15,033 nt of DNA, taken from assembly GCA_947446155.1 (NCBI GenBank), contig CANFFZ010000048.1:1-15033 (forward strand). Reading direction: 5' to 3'. The stretch is from Chloroflexota bacterium. GTDB lineage: Bacteria; Chloroflexota; Dehalococcoidia; UBA2979. Positions 6,485 to 13,335 of this stretch are shown here, in pieces (position 1 is the stretch's first letter; every line of letters starts with the position of its first letter). The translations under genes and the position numbers were made by a program. The notes below the pieces were generated by a model, which was not told the DNA's origin, did not search any database, and saw nothing but the letters and a program-made list of their open reading frames with translations.

Positions 6485-6913
6485 TCAGCTCTCGGTGCGC
6501 TCGATCCGCCCGTCGGCTTCGCCCCACGTCCATCCATCGAGTTCTGGCGGGGTGGCACCGAGGGCCGTGAGGATGGTGCAGATCTGGCTCCGGTGCTCGG
6601 TGCTGTGGTTGAGCGCCTGCACCAGAATGACCTCGGTATCGATCACTTCGCCGGGGTCGCGGTCCACCCGGGAGCCGGGGCGGTCGTTCGCGAGCGCGGT
6701 CAGTGCGATCGCGGAGGCGCGCACCGAGGCGGTCAGGTAATCGAATCCTGGGAACGCATCGCCGGGCGGCATCGGCTCCATGCCGAGATCACCGCCGAGC
6801 CAGTGGACGTACCGCTGCTCGCCGCCGATGTAGTGGACGAGCGTGTCGTGGATCGTGCCGTACGAGCCGACGGCGGTGGCGTCCAGCAGATCCTCGGGCA
6901 GCGCGCGACACAC
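6485..6913 (-). CDS. DinB-family protein, start apparently frameshifted
   Basis: A DinB/YfiT-like four-helix protein; such proteins bind a metal with three His, and some are thiol-dependent transferases, hydrolases or stress proteins. From GTG 6913 the frame gives 142 aa with the expected ligands His27 (LVHYIGGEQ), His103 and His107 (LNHSTEHRS). The conserved first helix, reading DLYRQNEWANLRLIE, is encoded just upstream in the same frame (to about 6979), but that stretch has no ATG, GTG or TTG. The upstream MBL gene ends TAATG at 6983-6979, an ideal coupled start, yet that ATG runs into TAA after two codons. One extra base between 6979 and 6976 would join it perfectly to the DinB frame. So the gene has a one-base deletion, a sequencing error, or a truncated or unusual start. 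It converges on nrdJ with 31 bases between stops. Confidence 0.75.
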   Translation of the reverse strand: MCRALPEDLLDATAVGSYGTIHDTLVHYIGGEQRYVHWLGGDLGMEPMPPGDAFPGFDYLTASVRASAIALTALANDRPGSRVDRDPGEVIDTEVILVQALNHSTEHRSQICTILTALGATPPELDGWTWGEADGRIERTES

Positions 6914-6980
6914 CTCGATCAGGCGGAGGTTCGCCCACTCGTTCTGGCGGTAGAGGTCAGCGATGAGGTCGCTTATGCCA

Positions 6981-7886
6981 TTAACCCTCGGTCACATCGA
7001 GTGCGGCATCGAACCGCCACGCGGCGCCGTCCTTCGTGACGCGGCCGACCGAGGGCGCCCCGAAGTGGCTGCCGAGGACGATCGTGCCGGTGTCGGCATA
7101 GCGCGCGAGGAAGGCGCGGCGGCCGGCGGCGCCTGCTTCCTTGTCGCGGTCGAGGCCCGACGCGAGGTCGGGGAAGGCGCACTGGATCGGCGAGTGCATC
7201 ACGTCACCCGTGATCACGGCGCGTACGCCGCGCGATTCAATCTCGATCACCACGTGGCCGGGTGTGTGGCCATGCATCGGCACCAGGCGTACCTCGGGAC
7301 TGACGACGTGGTCGACGGCGACAAGGTCGGCGAGGCCCGCCTCGACGACCGGGCGGACGGAGTCCGCGAGCAGGCGCTCGGTGGCGGGCTGCTCCGGCGC
7401 GACGGATGTCCAGTACTCGTATTCGGGGCGCGCGAAGAGGTGACGTGCGCGCGGGAACGTCGGCACCCAGCGGTCGCCCTCGAGACGCGCGTTCCAGCCG
7501 CAGTGGTCGCCGTGGATGTGGGTACACAGCACGAAGTCGACGCCCTCGGGTGTCACACCGAGCGCGGCCAGCCGTTCGAGGTACGGCGTGTCCAGGTGGT
7601 GGAACTGCGGGATGCCGCCGGAGCGCTCCTTGCCATTGCCCACGCCCGTGTCCACCAGCATCACCGCGTCCGGCGTCTTCACGACGAAGGTGTGGATGCT
7701 CTGGAGTAGGAAGCCGTCCGCGTTCTGGAAGTGCGGTTGCAGCCACTCCGAGCACGGCGCCGTCTCTTCGCGCGTCGCATCGGGCAACAGCCACCGCACC
7801 GAGGTCGGCAGCACGAGTTCGTCCACCCGCTGCACCGTCACGTCGCCGATGCGGATCACCGGCCCGACGGAACTCGATGTGGTCAC
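6981..7886 (-). CDS. Metallo-beta-lactamase-fold hydrolase
   Basis: A 301-aa MBL-fold metallo-hydrolase of the glyoxalase II/AHL-lactonase-like type. These enzymes hydrolyse esters, lactones or thioesters with two metal ions. The metal motif HIHGDH is at 123-128 (His123, His125, Asp127, His128). The later ligands are His211 (HGHTPGH), Asp228 (ITGDVMH) and His274 (LGSHFG), so both metal sites look complete. There is no signal peptide, so it is probably cytoplasmic. Start GTG 7886 is set by AGGAGG at 7898-7893, six bases upstream; the frame stays open further but without conserved sequence. Its stop TAA overlaps an ATG (TAATG) belonging to the DinB gene, indicating a two-gene operon. The substrate cannot be predicted. 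Confidence 0.9.
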   Translation of the reverse strand: MTTSSSVGPVIRIGDVTVQRVDELVLPTSVRWLLPDATREETAPCSEWLQPHFQNADGFLLQSIHTFVVKTPDAVMLVDTGVGNGKERSGGIPQFHHLDTPYLERLAALGVTPEGVDFVLCTHIHGDHCGWNARLEGDRWVPTFPRARHLFARPEYEYWTSVAPEQPATERLLADSVRPVVEAGLADLVAVDHVVSPEVRLVPMHGHTPGHVVIEIESRGVRAVITGDVMHSPIQCAFPDLASGLDRDKEAGAAGRRAFLARYADTGTIVLGSHFGAPSVGRVTKDGAAWRFDAALDVTEG

Positions 7887-7923
7887 GGGACACCTCCTCG
7901 GCGCGAGCGGGTCAGCGCGCGGC

Positions 7924-7929
7924 ATCGTA
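7924..7929 (-). promoter_or_regulatory. Possible -10 of the MBL-DinB operon
   Basis: TACGAT (read from 7929 to 7924) fits the TAnnnT -10 pattern and would start transcription about 30 bases before GTG 7886, leaving room for the strong SD. No good -35 is visible; the expected -35 zone falls on the inverted repeat at 7946-7962. Confidence 0.35.
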
Positions 7930-7945
7930 CCTCGACTGTCCCGCC

Positions 7946-7962
7946 AGCCCTCGAAGAGGGCT
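7946..7962. repeat. Inverted repeat in the divergent promoter region
   Basis: AGCCCTC (7946-7952) and GAGGGCT (7956-7962) are perfect 7-bp arms around GAA. The repeat sits over the -35/spacer zone of both divergent promoters, so it could be an operator controlling both directions, or simply an RNA hairpin. Confidence 0.45.
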
Positions 7963-7967
7963 CCGTC

Positions 7968-7973
7968 TACACT
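7968..7973 (+). promoter_or_regulatory. -10 of a probable leaderless promoter
   Basis: TACACT at 7968-7973 lies six bases before ATG 7980, so transcription would begin at or next to the A of the start codon. The downstream gene has no SD at normal spacing (the nearest, GAGGG, ends 19 bases away). Both facts fit leaderless translation. Confidence 0.5.
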
Positions 7974-7979
7974 GGACAC

Positions 7980-8291
7980 ATGGCCCGACGCGACTCTTCG
8001 TCCCCGATCGAGAATGCCTCCTGGCGCGAGACGTTGCTGATCATCTTCGTCGTCTTCCAGACGCTGGCAGGGCCTCTCCTATTCATGCTCGGCACCATCG
8101 GGCTGCTGGCGTGGTTCTTCCTGGCGATGTTCTCGAATGTCTGGCTGGCCCTGATCCCCGTCGCCATCGGTGGCGGGGTCATCTACTGGTTCGTGCGCAA
8201 GGATCAGCAGGCCGCCCGCAAACTCGAGGACGAACGCGACGGCATCACCGGCCCGCGTGCCCCCGGCGCCCTGCGCCGCCCCGGCCTCTAG
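7980..8291 (+). CDS. Small two-helix membrane protein of unknown function
   Basis: A 103-aa protein. A short polar N-terminus (MARRDSSSPIENASW) is followed by hydrophobic segments at about 18-48 and 53-72, then a basic and polar tail (RKDQQAARKLEDERDG). This suggests two membrane passes, with a charged tail probably in the cytoplasm. I recognise no family. ATG 7980 is chosen because hydrophobicity and codon bias begin there and a -10 sits six bases upstream, suggesting leaderless expression; a longer reading of the frame overlaps the divergent MBL gene. yggS begins ten bases after its stop, so it heads the yggS-proC-yggT operon. By context it may belong to envelope or division functions like YggT, but that is only a guess. 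Confidence 0.75.
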   Translation: MARRDSSSPIENASWRETLLIIFVVFQTLAGPLLFMLGTIGLLAWFFLAMFSNVWLALIPVAIGGGVIYWFVRKDQQAARKLEDERDGITGPRAPGALRRPGL

Positions 8292-8301
8292 GCAGCCCTC
8301 G

Positions 8302-9006
8302 ATGACCGCCCTCACCGCCGTCGACATCGCCACGAACGTGGCCGCTATCCGTGCCCGCATCACCGAGGCGTGCGCGCGCGTCGGCCGCAACCCGTCCGAG
8401 GTCACCCTCGTCGCCGTATCCAAAGGTCAGTCCGCCGACCTCGTCCGCGCCGCCGTCGAGGCGGGCTGCGCCGACCTCGGCGAGAACCGCGCGCAGGAGC
8501 TGCTCCCGAAGGCCCTCGAAGCCAGCGCCGACCCTCGCTGGCCCCCGCCTCGATGGCACTTCATCGGGCACCTGCAGCGGAACAAGGTGCGCGAGGTGCT
8601 GCCGCACATCGTGTCGCTGCATTCGCTCGACTCGCTCTACCTCGTGCGCGAGATCGAGCGACGTGCCGGCGCCCTCGGTGCGGCCACCACGCTCCCCTGC
8701 TACCTTGAGGTCAACGTGGCAGGCGAGGCGCAGAAGCAGGGCATCGCGCCCAGCGCACTGCCCGAACTGCTGCGAGCCGCCCGGGCCTGCGACGTCATCG
8801 AGGTACGCGGTCTGATGACCGTCGCACCCCACCTCGGAGCACCCGAAGCGGTACGGCCGGTCTTCCGCGCACTCCGCGAACTCGCGCAGGCGCATGGACT
8901 GGCCGGGCTTTCGATGGGGATGACCGAGGACTACTCGGTAGCCATCGAAGAGGGGGCGACGGTGGTGCGGGTCGGGCGCGCGATCTTCGGAGCGCGGCCC
9001 GCCTAG
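8302..9006 (+). CDS. yggS: YggS/PROSC-family pyridoxal-phosphate homeostasis protein
   Basis: A 234-aa single-domain PLP-binding TIM-barrel protein, the normal family length. YggS (PLPBP) has no known enzymatic reaction. It binds PLP and influences B6 vitamer and amino-acid balance. The Schiff-base lysine is Lys41 in LVAVSKGQ. Other family marks are GENRAQEL, WHFIGHLQRNK, the CYLEVNVAGEAQKQG strand, RGLMTVAP and the C-terminal SMGMTEDYSVAIEEGATVVR followed by GRAIFG, which holds the phosphate. ATG 8302 lies ten bases after the previous stop without a clear SD, so translation is probably coupled. proC follows after 34 bases, an old and widespread pairing (yggS-proC-yggT). Confidence 0.95.
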   Translation: MTALTAVDIATNVAAIRARITEACARVGRNPSEVTLVAVSKGQSADLVRAAVEAGCADLGENRAQELLPKALEASADPRWPPPRWHFIGHLQRNKVREVLPHIVSLHSLDSLYLVREIERRAGALGAATTLPCYLEVNVAGEAQKQGIAPSALPELLRAARACDVIEVRGLMTVAPHLGAPEAVRPVFRALRELAQAHGLAGLSMGMTEDYSVAIEEGATVVRVGRAIFGARPA

Positions 9007-9040
9007 GACCGTCGAGGCAGGGTCGAAGCCAGGGGGCGGC

Positions 9041-9841
9041 ATGCGCATCGGGATCATCGGCGGCGGCTTCATGGGCGAAGCGTTCCTGCGCGGCCTCGTG
9101 CGCGGCAACGTTGCCACGCCTAACGACATCGCCGTCGCGGAGGTCTCTCCCGCGCGTCGCACCGCCCTCGGTGAGCACGGCGTGCGCGTGACCGACGATG
9201 CCCAGAGCGCCGCCATCGGCGCGGAAGTCGTCCTCATCGCCGTGAAGCCGCAGGACCTCGCCGCCGCCGGCACCTCGCTCCAGGGTGTGATCGGCAAGGA
9301 CGCCGTCGTCATCTCGATCGCCGCCGGCGTCCGACTCGACGACATCCGACGCTTCACGGGACATCGCGCCTGCGTGCGGGTGATGCCGAACCTCCCCGCT
9401 GCCATCGGCGAGGGCGCTGCGGTCTACCTCGTCGCGCCCGAGGTCTCTGCCGCCCAGCGCGCACGCGTCCGCGAGGTCGTTGCCGCTGTCGCGAAGGTCG
9501 CCGTCGAGGTGCCTGACGACGAGGCCGTGGACCTCGCCACCGCGATCCACGGTTCCGGCCCCGCCTATGTCTACCTGTTCATCGAGTCGCTCGTCGAAGT
9601 CGCGGTGCGCCTCGGGATGAAGCGCCACGACGCCGAGCAGTTGGTGCTCGCGACCGTCGCCGGCTCGGCCGCCTATGCCCTCGAGACTGGGCTGCACCCC
9701 GCCGTCCTGCGCAACGCCGTCACCTCACCAGGCGGCACCACCGCCGCCGCGCTCGCCGAACTCGAGGCAGCGGGCTTCCGCACCGCGATCGACTCCGCCG
9801 TGGACGCCGCGTTCGAGCGGGCTCAGGAACTGGGGGAGTAG
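9041..9841 (+). CDS. proC: Pyrroline-5-carboxylate reductase
   Basis: ProC catalyses the last step of proline synthesis, NAD(P)H-dependent reduction of 1-pyrroline-5-carboxylate to L-proline, in the cytoplasm. The 266-aa protein has the Rossmann loop IGIIGGGFMG at residues 3-12. The conserved VMPNLPAAIGEGA begins at 114. The substrate-binding helix region GSGPAYVYLFIESL starts at 171, and SPGGTT is at 229-234, the family signature near the C-terminus. Length is normal and no key motif is missing. ATG 9041 follows AGGGGG (9031-9036) by four bases. It is followed after three bases by yggT, whose SD lies inside the last codons of proC, so the two are translationally coupled. Confidence 0.96.
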   Translation: MRIGIIGGGFMGEAFLRGLVRGNVATPNDIAVAEVSPARRTALGEHGVRVTDDAQSAAIGAEVVLIAVKPQDLAAAGTSLQGVIGKDAVVISIAAGVRLDDIRRFTGHRACVRVMPNLPAAIGEGAAVYLVAPEVSAAQRARVREVVAAVAKVAVEVPDDEAVDLATAIHGSGPAYVYLFIESLVEVAVRLGMKRHDAEQLVLATVAGSAAYALETGLHPAVLRNAVTSPGGTTAAALAELEAAGFRTAIDSAVDAAFERAQELGE

Positions 9842-9844
9842 TCG

Positions 9845-10102
9845 ATGAACGACGTGATCGCGGTGGTGGCGTATCTGCTGCAGTTCCTCGGGTTCGCGAT
9901 CTTCGCGCGCTCGATCATCTCGTGGTTCCCGATCGACAAGAACGGGCCTGTGTTCCAGGCGCTCGCCGCGATCACCGACCCGATCCTGGAGCCGCTCCGG
10001 AAGGTCATCCCGCCGCTCGGCATGCTCGACATCTCGCCGATGGTCGCGATGGTCGTGCTGTTCCTGCTGAGCGAGTTCCTACTGAAGAACCGCACCTTCT
10101 AG
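9845..10102 (+). CDS. yggT: YggT-family integral membrane protein
   Basis: An 85-aa protein with two hydrophobic segments (about 4-26 and 64-80) separated by the family core ARSIISWFPIDKNGPVFQAL and ITDPILEPLRKVIPP. These motifs are diagnostic of YggT (YlmG in Gram-positives and plastids). In those lineages the family is linked to cell division and osmotic or nucleoid-related phenotypes; the biochemical role is unknown. ATG 9845 is preceded by GGGGGAG (9832-9838), six bases upstream and inside the end of proC. Its TAG (10100-10102) overlaps the stop of the convergent DUF167 gene through the palindrome CTAG. Confidence 0.92.
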   Translation: MNDVIAVVAYLLQFLGFAIFARSIISWFPIDKNGPVFQALAAITDPILEPLRKVIPPLGMLDISPMVAMVVLFLLSEFLLKNRTF

Positions 10103-10437
10103 GCCGTCCCGTCGCCCTCCGGCGGCGGCCCGTCGTAACCCACGCGGCGCCACACCTCCGCCACTTCGAGCCCCTCGATCTCTACCACCTTGGACTTCGA
10201 GGTCTGCCCGCCCACGATCCGGACCGCGCGTAGCTCAACACCGAGGCGTTTCGAGAGCACCCGCGCGATCGCCTCGTTCGCGGCCCCATCCACCGGCGCC
10301 GCCGTCACCCGCACGAGCAGCGCACCCATCCGATAGCCGACGACAACGTCGCGCGACGCCCTCGGCACGACGCGCAACGCGAAGCGCGCCACCGGCTGGC
10401 CGGGCTCGCTGCGGTCGGGTCGCTGGCGCAGGGGCAT
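10099..10437 (-). CDS. DUF167 (YggU-family) protein
   Basis: A 112-aa protein of the small DUF167/YggU family, whose function is unknown. Family marks are LRVVPRASRD (21-30), VRVTAAPVDGAANEA (42-56), the helix ARVLSKRLGV, and the final GGQTSKSKVVEIEG (77-89). The C-terminus adds a short PPPEGDG tail. ATG 10437 is used because AGGAGG lies nine bases upstream; an earlier ATG (10473) would place that SD inside the gene. DUF167 genes commonly sit next to yggT in the same direction, but here the gene is inverted and converges on yggT, with the two stop codons sharing CTAG. It diverges from mgtE. Confidence 0.9.
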   Translation of the reverse strand: MPLRQRPDRSEPGQPVARFALRVVPRASRDVVVGYRMGALLVRVTAAPVDGAANEAIARVLSKRLGVELRAVRIVGGQTSKSKVVEIEGLEVAEVWRRVGYDGPPPEGDGTA

Positions 10438-10481
10438 CAGGGTGACCCTCCTCGGGATGGGATGAGGCCGCATCGTCGGCC

Positions 10482-10502
10482 CTCGACGGCACGCGCGTCG
10501 AG
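10482..10502. repeat. Inverted repeat between DUF167 and mgtE
   Basis: CTCGACG (10482-10488) and CGTCGAG (10496-10502) are perfect 7-bp arms around a seven-base spacer. The repeat lies upstream of the mgtE -35 (10529) and 45 bases upstream of the DUF167 start, so it could be an operator or an inactive hairpin. No T-run flanks it. Confidence 0.35.
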
Positions 10503-10528
10503 ACGGCGCAGTGGGAAGCGAACACCGT

Positions 10529-10558
10529 TTGTCTTAGGCGAATCGGCGGGCCTAGGAT
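10529..10558 (+). promoter_or_regulatory. mgtE promoter
   Basis: TTGTCT (10529-10534), an 18-base spacer and TAGGAT (10553-10558) form a good housekeeping promoter for a GC-rich organism. Transcription would begin near 10565, leaving a 5' leader of about 107 bases before the mgtE ATG, long enough for the structured element described separately. Confidence 0.65.
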
Positions 10559-10574
10559 GGCTGACAGGTGGCAA

Positions 10575-10662
10575 GCGCCGCCGGAGGGTTGAGATGGGCG
10601 ATACGAACGGTCCGAGTATTCGCTAGTCGCCCGCGGCGCGTCATGCCTCGCCGTGGGCGAGG
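10575..10662 (+). promoter_or_regulatory. Structured mgtE mRNA leader, candidate riboregulator
   Basis: Three helices can be drawn. P1 pairs GCGCCGC (10575-10581) with GCGGCGC (10633-10639). P2 pairs GGGCGA (10596-10601) with TCGCCC (10627-10632), directly abutting P1 for coaxial stacking. P3 pairs CCTCGCC (10646-10652) with GGCGAGG (10656-10662) around GTG and covers half of the mgtE SD GAGGAGG (10659-10665). TCGCCC of P2 can also pair with a second GGGCGA at 10655-10660, and the P3 left arm with the first GGGCGA, so alternative folds exist. A ten-codon ORF with a strong SD sits inside P2. It does not match the conserved core of the M-box (ykoK) Mg2+ riboswitch. Confidence 0.5.
10594..10626 (+). 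CDS. Ten-codon upstream ORF in the mgtE leader
   Basis: ATG 10594 encodes MGDTNGPSIR and ends at TAG 10624-10626. GGAGGG (10583-10588) is five bases upstream, as good as the SD of any gene here. The start and stop codons touch the two arms of helix P2, so translation would melt that helix, and a terminating ribosome would also mask the P1 right arm. The arrangement resembles leader peptides such as mgtL that control Mg2+ transporter genes, but the peptide itself is not recognisable. Confidence 0.45.
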   Translation: MGDTNGPSIR

Positions 10663-10671
10663 AGGCGCGCG

Positions 10672-12015
10672 ATGACCCAGCCACACACCGACGGTGAATT
10701 CGCGGTGCTCCCGACGGAGGAAGCTTCCTCCCCGGCCGAGCAGTGGCTTGCTGTGCCCGCAGACGAGCGCCTCGGCACGTTCCAGGCCCTCCCTCGTACG
10801 GAAGCCGCCGAGGTCTTCCAGGCCCTCGACCCCTCCGAGCAGGTCATCCTGCTCCACGAACTCCCCGTGCAGGAGCGCCGCATCTGGCTGCGCCTGCTCC
10901 CGCTGGACGCCATGGCCGACGTCGTCCAGCACGCCAACAACGACGACGAGCGTGTCGCCCTCCTCGACCTCCTCGACTCCGTGACGCGGGTGGAGGTGCA
11001 GGCGCTGCTGGCCTACGCAGACGACGAGGCCGGCGGCAAGATGAACCCGCGTTATGCGCGGCTGCGCCCAGAAATGACCGTGGAGCAGGCGATCTTCTAC
11101 GTCCGTCACCAGACCGGACGGCAGATCGACCTCATCTACTACCTCTACATCGTGGACGACCACGACCACCTGGTCGGTGTCATCTCCTTCCGTGACCTGC
11201 TCACGTCGCGGCCACAGGCGCGCATCGCCGAGATCATGCGCCGCGACTTCACGGCCGTACACGAGGACGACGACCAGGAGACCGTGGCGCGCGTCCTCCA
11301 GAACGCAGGCCTCCTCGCCATCCCCGTCGTGGACGACGCGGGCCGCATGAAGGGCATGATCACCGCCGACGATGTCCTGGACGTCCTGCAAGACGAGGCG
11401 ACTGAGGACATCCAGAAACTGGGTGGTGTAAACGCCCTCGACCTGCCGTACTCGCGAACGCCGGTGCTTACGTTGGTCCAGAAGCGCGCCGGGTGGCTCT
11501 CGATCCTGTTCGTCGGCGAGATGCTGACCGCGACGGCGATCGGCTTCTTCGAGCACGAACTGGAACGCGCCGTGATCCTGGCGCTCTTCCTGCCGATGAT
11601 CATTTCCAGCGGCGGCAACACCGGATCGCAGGCCGCGACTCTGATGGTGCGCGCCCTCGCAATCGGCGAGGTGCGACTCGGTGACTGGGCCCGCGTCATG
11701 CGCCGCGAGTTCGTGACCGGCGCACTGCTCGGGCTGATCCTCGCGGTGATCGGGATCGGGCGGATCCTCACCTGGCACTTCGCCTTCGGCTCGTACCCCG
11801 ACCACGCGTACGAACTGGCGGCGACCATCGGCATCTCGCTTATGGGCGTCGTGCTCTGGGGATCGCTCGTCGGTGGGATGTTGCCGTTCGCGCTGCGCCG
11901 TCTCGGATTCGACCCGGCCACCGCTTCGGCGCCGTTCGTCGCGACGCTGTCCGACGTGACGGGGCTCGTCATCTACTTCGGCGTCGCCAAGTTCATCCTG
12001 ATCCCGGCGCTCTAA
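10672..12015 (+). CDS. mgtE: Magnesium transporter MgtE
   Basis: MgtE is a homodimeric Mg2+ channel in the cytoplasmic membrane, gated by its own cytosolic Mg2+-sensing domains. The 447-aa protein has the usual order. The acidic N domain is at about 20-125, ending AGGKMNPRYARLRPEM. Two CBS domains follow (about 130-250), including YYLYIVDDHDHLVGVISFRD and LLAIPVVDDAGRMKGMIT, then a connecting helix. Five membrane helices run from about 272 to 447. The signature PMIISSGGNTGSQA is at 308-321. Asp428 in FVATLSDVTG corresponds to the pore aspartate essential for Mg2+ in characterised members. ATG 10672 follows GAGGAGG by six bases; that SD is partly paired in a leader hairpin. The gene is monocistronic between DUF167 (divergent) and recA. 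Confidence 0.96.
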   Translation: MTQPHTDGEFAVLPTEEASSPAEQWLAVPADERLGTFQALPRTEAAEVFQALDPSEQVILLHELPVQERRIWLRLLPLDAMADVVQHANNDDERVALLDLLDSVTRVEVQALLAYADDEAGGKMNPRYARLRPEMTVEQAIFYVRHQTGRQIDLIYYLYIVDDHDHLVGVISFRDLLTSRPQARIAEIMRRDFTAVHEDDDQETVARVLQNAGLLAIPVVDDAGRMKGMITADDVLDVLQDEATEDIQKLGGVNALDLPYSRTPVLTLVQKRAGWLSILFVGEMLTATAIGFFEHELERAVILALFLPMIISSGGNTGSQAATLMVRALAIGEVRLGDWARVMRREFVTGALLGLILAVIGIGRILTWHFAFGSYPDHAYELAATIGISLMGVVLWGSLVGGMLPFALRRLGFDPATASAPFVATLSDVTGLVIYFGVAKFILIPAL

Positions 12016-12076
12016 CGCGCAAGCCCGGCTGCAGCTCCGCGTATCCTCGAACTTCGAGTGGTGTGCCGGCGAATGC

Positions 12077-12103
12077 TTGACAGCAGAACGCGCGTTCTAT
12101 ACT
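12077..12103 (+). promoter_or_regulatory. recA promoter
   Basis: A perfect -35 TTGACA (12077-12082) is followed by TATACT (12098-12103, five of six consensus) with a 15-base spacer. The spacer is short but is filled by the SOS box, so the repressor would overlap RNA polymerase directly. Transcription would start near 12110, about 67 bases before the ATG. Confidence 0.8.
12085..12098. promoter_or_regulatory. LexA-type SOS box upstream of recA
   Basis: AGAAC-GCGC-GTTCT is a perfect palindrome matching the Gram-positive-type LexA core GAAC-N4-GTTC. It lies exactly between the -35 and -10 of the recA promoter. The nrdJ box is the same apart from the four-base spacer, including the following TATACTG. 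A second dyad, TGTTCCGAACA, lies at 12103-12113. Confidence 0.88.
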
Positions 12104-12176
12104 GTTCCGAACATCGGTGGCGGGGGCTCCCGACAACACGAGGCGCATGAGCGCCCGATCAGGAAGGCACGGACCC

Positions 12177-13289
12177 ATGCCAGCCGAAAAGCGCAGCACC
12201 GACGACAAGAAGGCAGCGCACGCCATCGGCGCAGGCAAGGCCGCCGATCTCGCGAAGGCGCTTGAGCAGATCACCAAAGACCACGGCAAGGGCGCGATCA
12301 TGCGCCTCGGAGACCCGGAGGCTGCGATCAACGTCGCCGCCATCCCCACCGGTGCCCTCTCGCTGGACATCGCCCTCGGCATTGGCGGCATCCCTCGCGG
12401 ACGCATCACCGAGATCTTCGGACCAGAGTCCGCCGGCAAGTCCACCCTCGCCCAGCACATCATCGCGGAGGCCCAGAAGGCCGGCGGTACCGCCGCCTAC
12501 ATCGACGTCGAGCACGCGCTCGACCCGGAGTACGCCGCGAAAATCGGCATCAACATCAACGAACTCCTGATCTCGCAGCCGGACACCGGTGAGCAGGCCC
12601 TCGAGATCTGCGAAGCCCTCATCCGGTCAGGTGCTATCGACATCGTCGTCGTCGACTCTGTCGCTGCCCTCGTGCCGCGCGCGGAGATCGAGGGTGACAT
12701 GGGTGACTCGCTGCCTGGCCTGCAGGCGCGCCTCATGTCGCAGGCGATGCGGAAACTGACCTCGGCGGTGTCCCGCACAAACACCTCGCTCGTCTTCATC
12801 AACCAGTTGCGCGAAAAGATCGGCGTCGTCTTCGGCAACCCGGAGACCACGCCCGGTGGCCGCGCGCTGAAGTTCTACTCCTCGGTCCGTTTGGACATCC
12901 GCCGCATCGAGTCGCTAAAGGACGGACAGACGTTCATCGGCAACCGTGTGCGCTGCAAGGTCGTGAAGAACAAGGTCGCACCGCCCTTCCGTCAGGCGGA
13001 GTTCGACATCATGTTTACCGGCGACCTCCACGGCATCAACCACTGGGGCGACGTCCTGGACCTCGCGGTGGAGTACGAGATCGCCAAGAAGATGGGCGCC
13101 TTCTACTCCTACGGTGACCAGCGCCTCGGCCAGGGCCGCATGGCTGCGATGGCGTTCCTGCGCGAGAACCCAATCGGCCCGGAGATCGAGACGAAGATCC
13201 GCAACGCCGCCACCGCCCTCAAGCGTGGCCCGTCCGCCGCAGTCGCCGAGGCCGTCGAGGAGCCCGAAAGCATCTCGATCGACGCGTAG
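12177..13289 (+). CDS. recA: Recombinase RecA
   Basis: RecA forms ATP-dependent filaments on single-stranded DNA, catalyses strand exchange in homologous recombination and triggers LexA self-cleavage. From ATG 12177 it is 370 aa. The Walker A motif GPESAGKST is at 82-90, the Walker B region [17 protein letters not shown] follows, then the L1 and L2 DNA-binding loops ([22 protein letters not shown] in part, and [18 protein letters not shown]). The C-terminal domain contains [15 protein letters not shown] and an acidic tail ([11 protein letters not shown]). ATG 12177 is chosen over GTG 12117 and ATG 12147 because AGGAAGG (12161-12167) is nine bases upstream and the promoter start site is near 12110. 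The SOS box predicts induction by DNA damage. recX follows after 46 bases. Confidence 0.97.
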   Translation: MPAEKRSTDDKKAAHAIGAGKAADLAKALEQITKDHGKGAIMRLGDPEAAINVAAIPTGALSLDIALGIGGIPRGRITEIFGPESAGKSTLAQHIIAEAQKAGGTAAYIDVEHALDPEYAAKIGININELLISQPDTGEQALEICEALIRSGAIDIVVVDSVAALVPRAEIEGDMGDSLPGLQARLMSQAMRKLTSAVSRTNTSLVFINQLREKIGVVFGNPETTPGGRALKFYSSVRLDIRRIESLKDGQTFIGNRVRCKVVKNKVAPPFRQAEFDIMFTGDLHGINHWGDVLDLAVEYEIAKKMGAFYSYGDQRLGQGRMAAMAFLRENPIGPEIETKIRNAATALKRGPSAAVAEAVEEPESISIDA

Positions 13290-13335
13290 ACCGAGAACGA
13301 CAGCAAGCGCAGAGCAGCGGGAGGTCGACGGGCAG

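Noticed and set aside
10596..10632. tRNA-like fold from the GGGCGA/TCGCCC helix.
   Set aside because: The enclosed sequence is only 25 bases, with no anticodon arm, T-loop or CCA; it is better explained as part of the mgtE leader.
10438..10671. M-box (ykoK) Mg2+ riboswitch before mgtE.
   Set aside because: Only a TTAGG-like fragment at 10533-10538 is shared, and it lies upstream of the predicted transcription start; the conserved GTGAGGCTCCT-like core and later loops are missing.
13114..13335. N-terminal extension of RecX inside recA.
   Set aside because: It lies over the conserved RecA C-terminal coding sequence and translates to Arg/Ser/Pro-rich shadow sequence; GTG 13336 with an SD explains RecX better.
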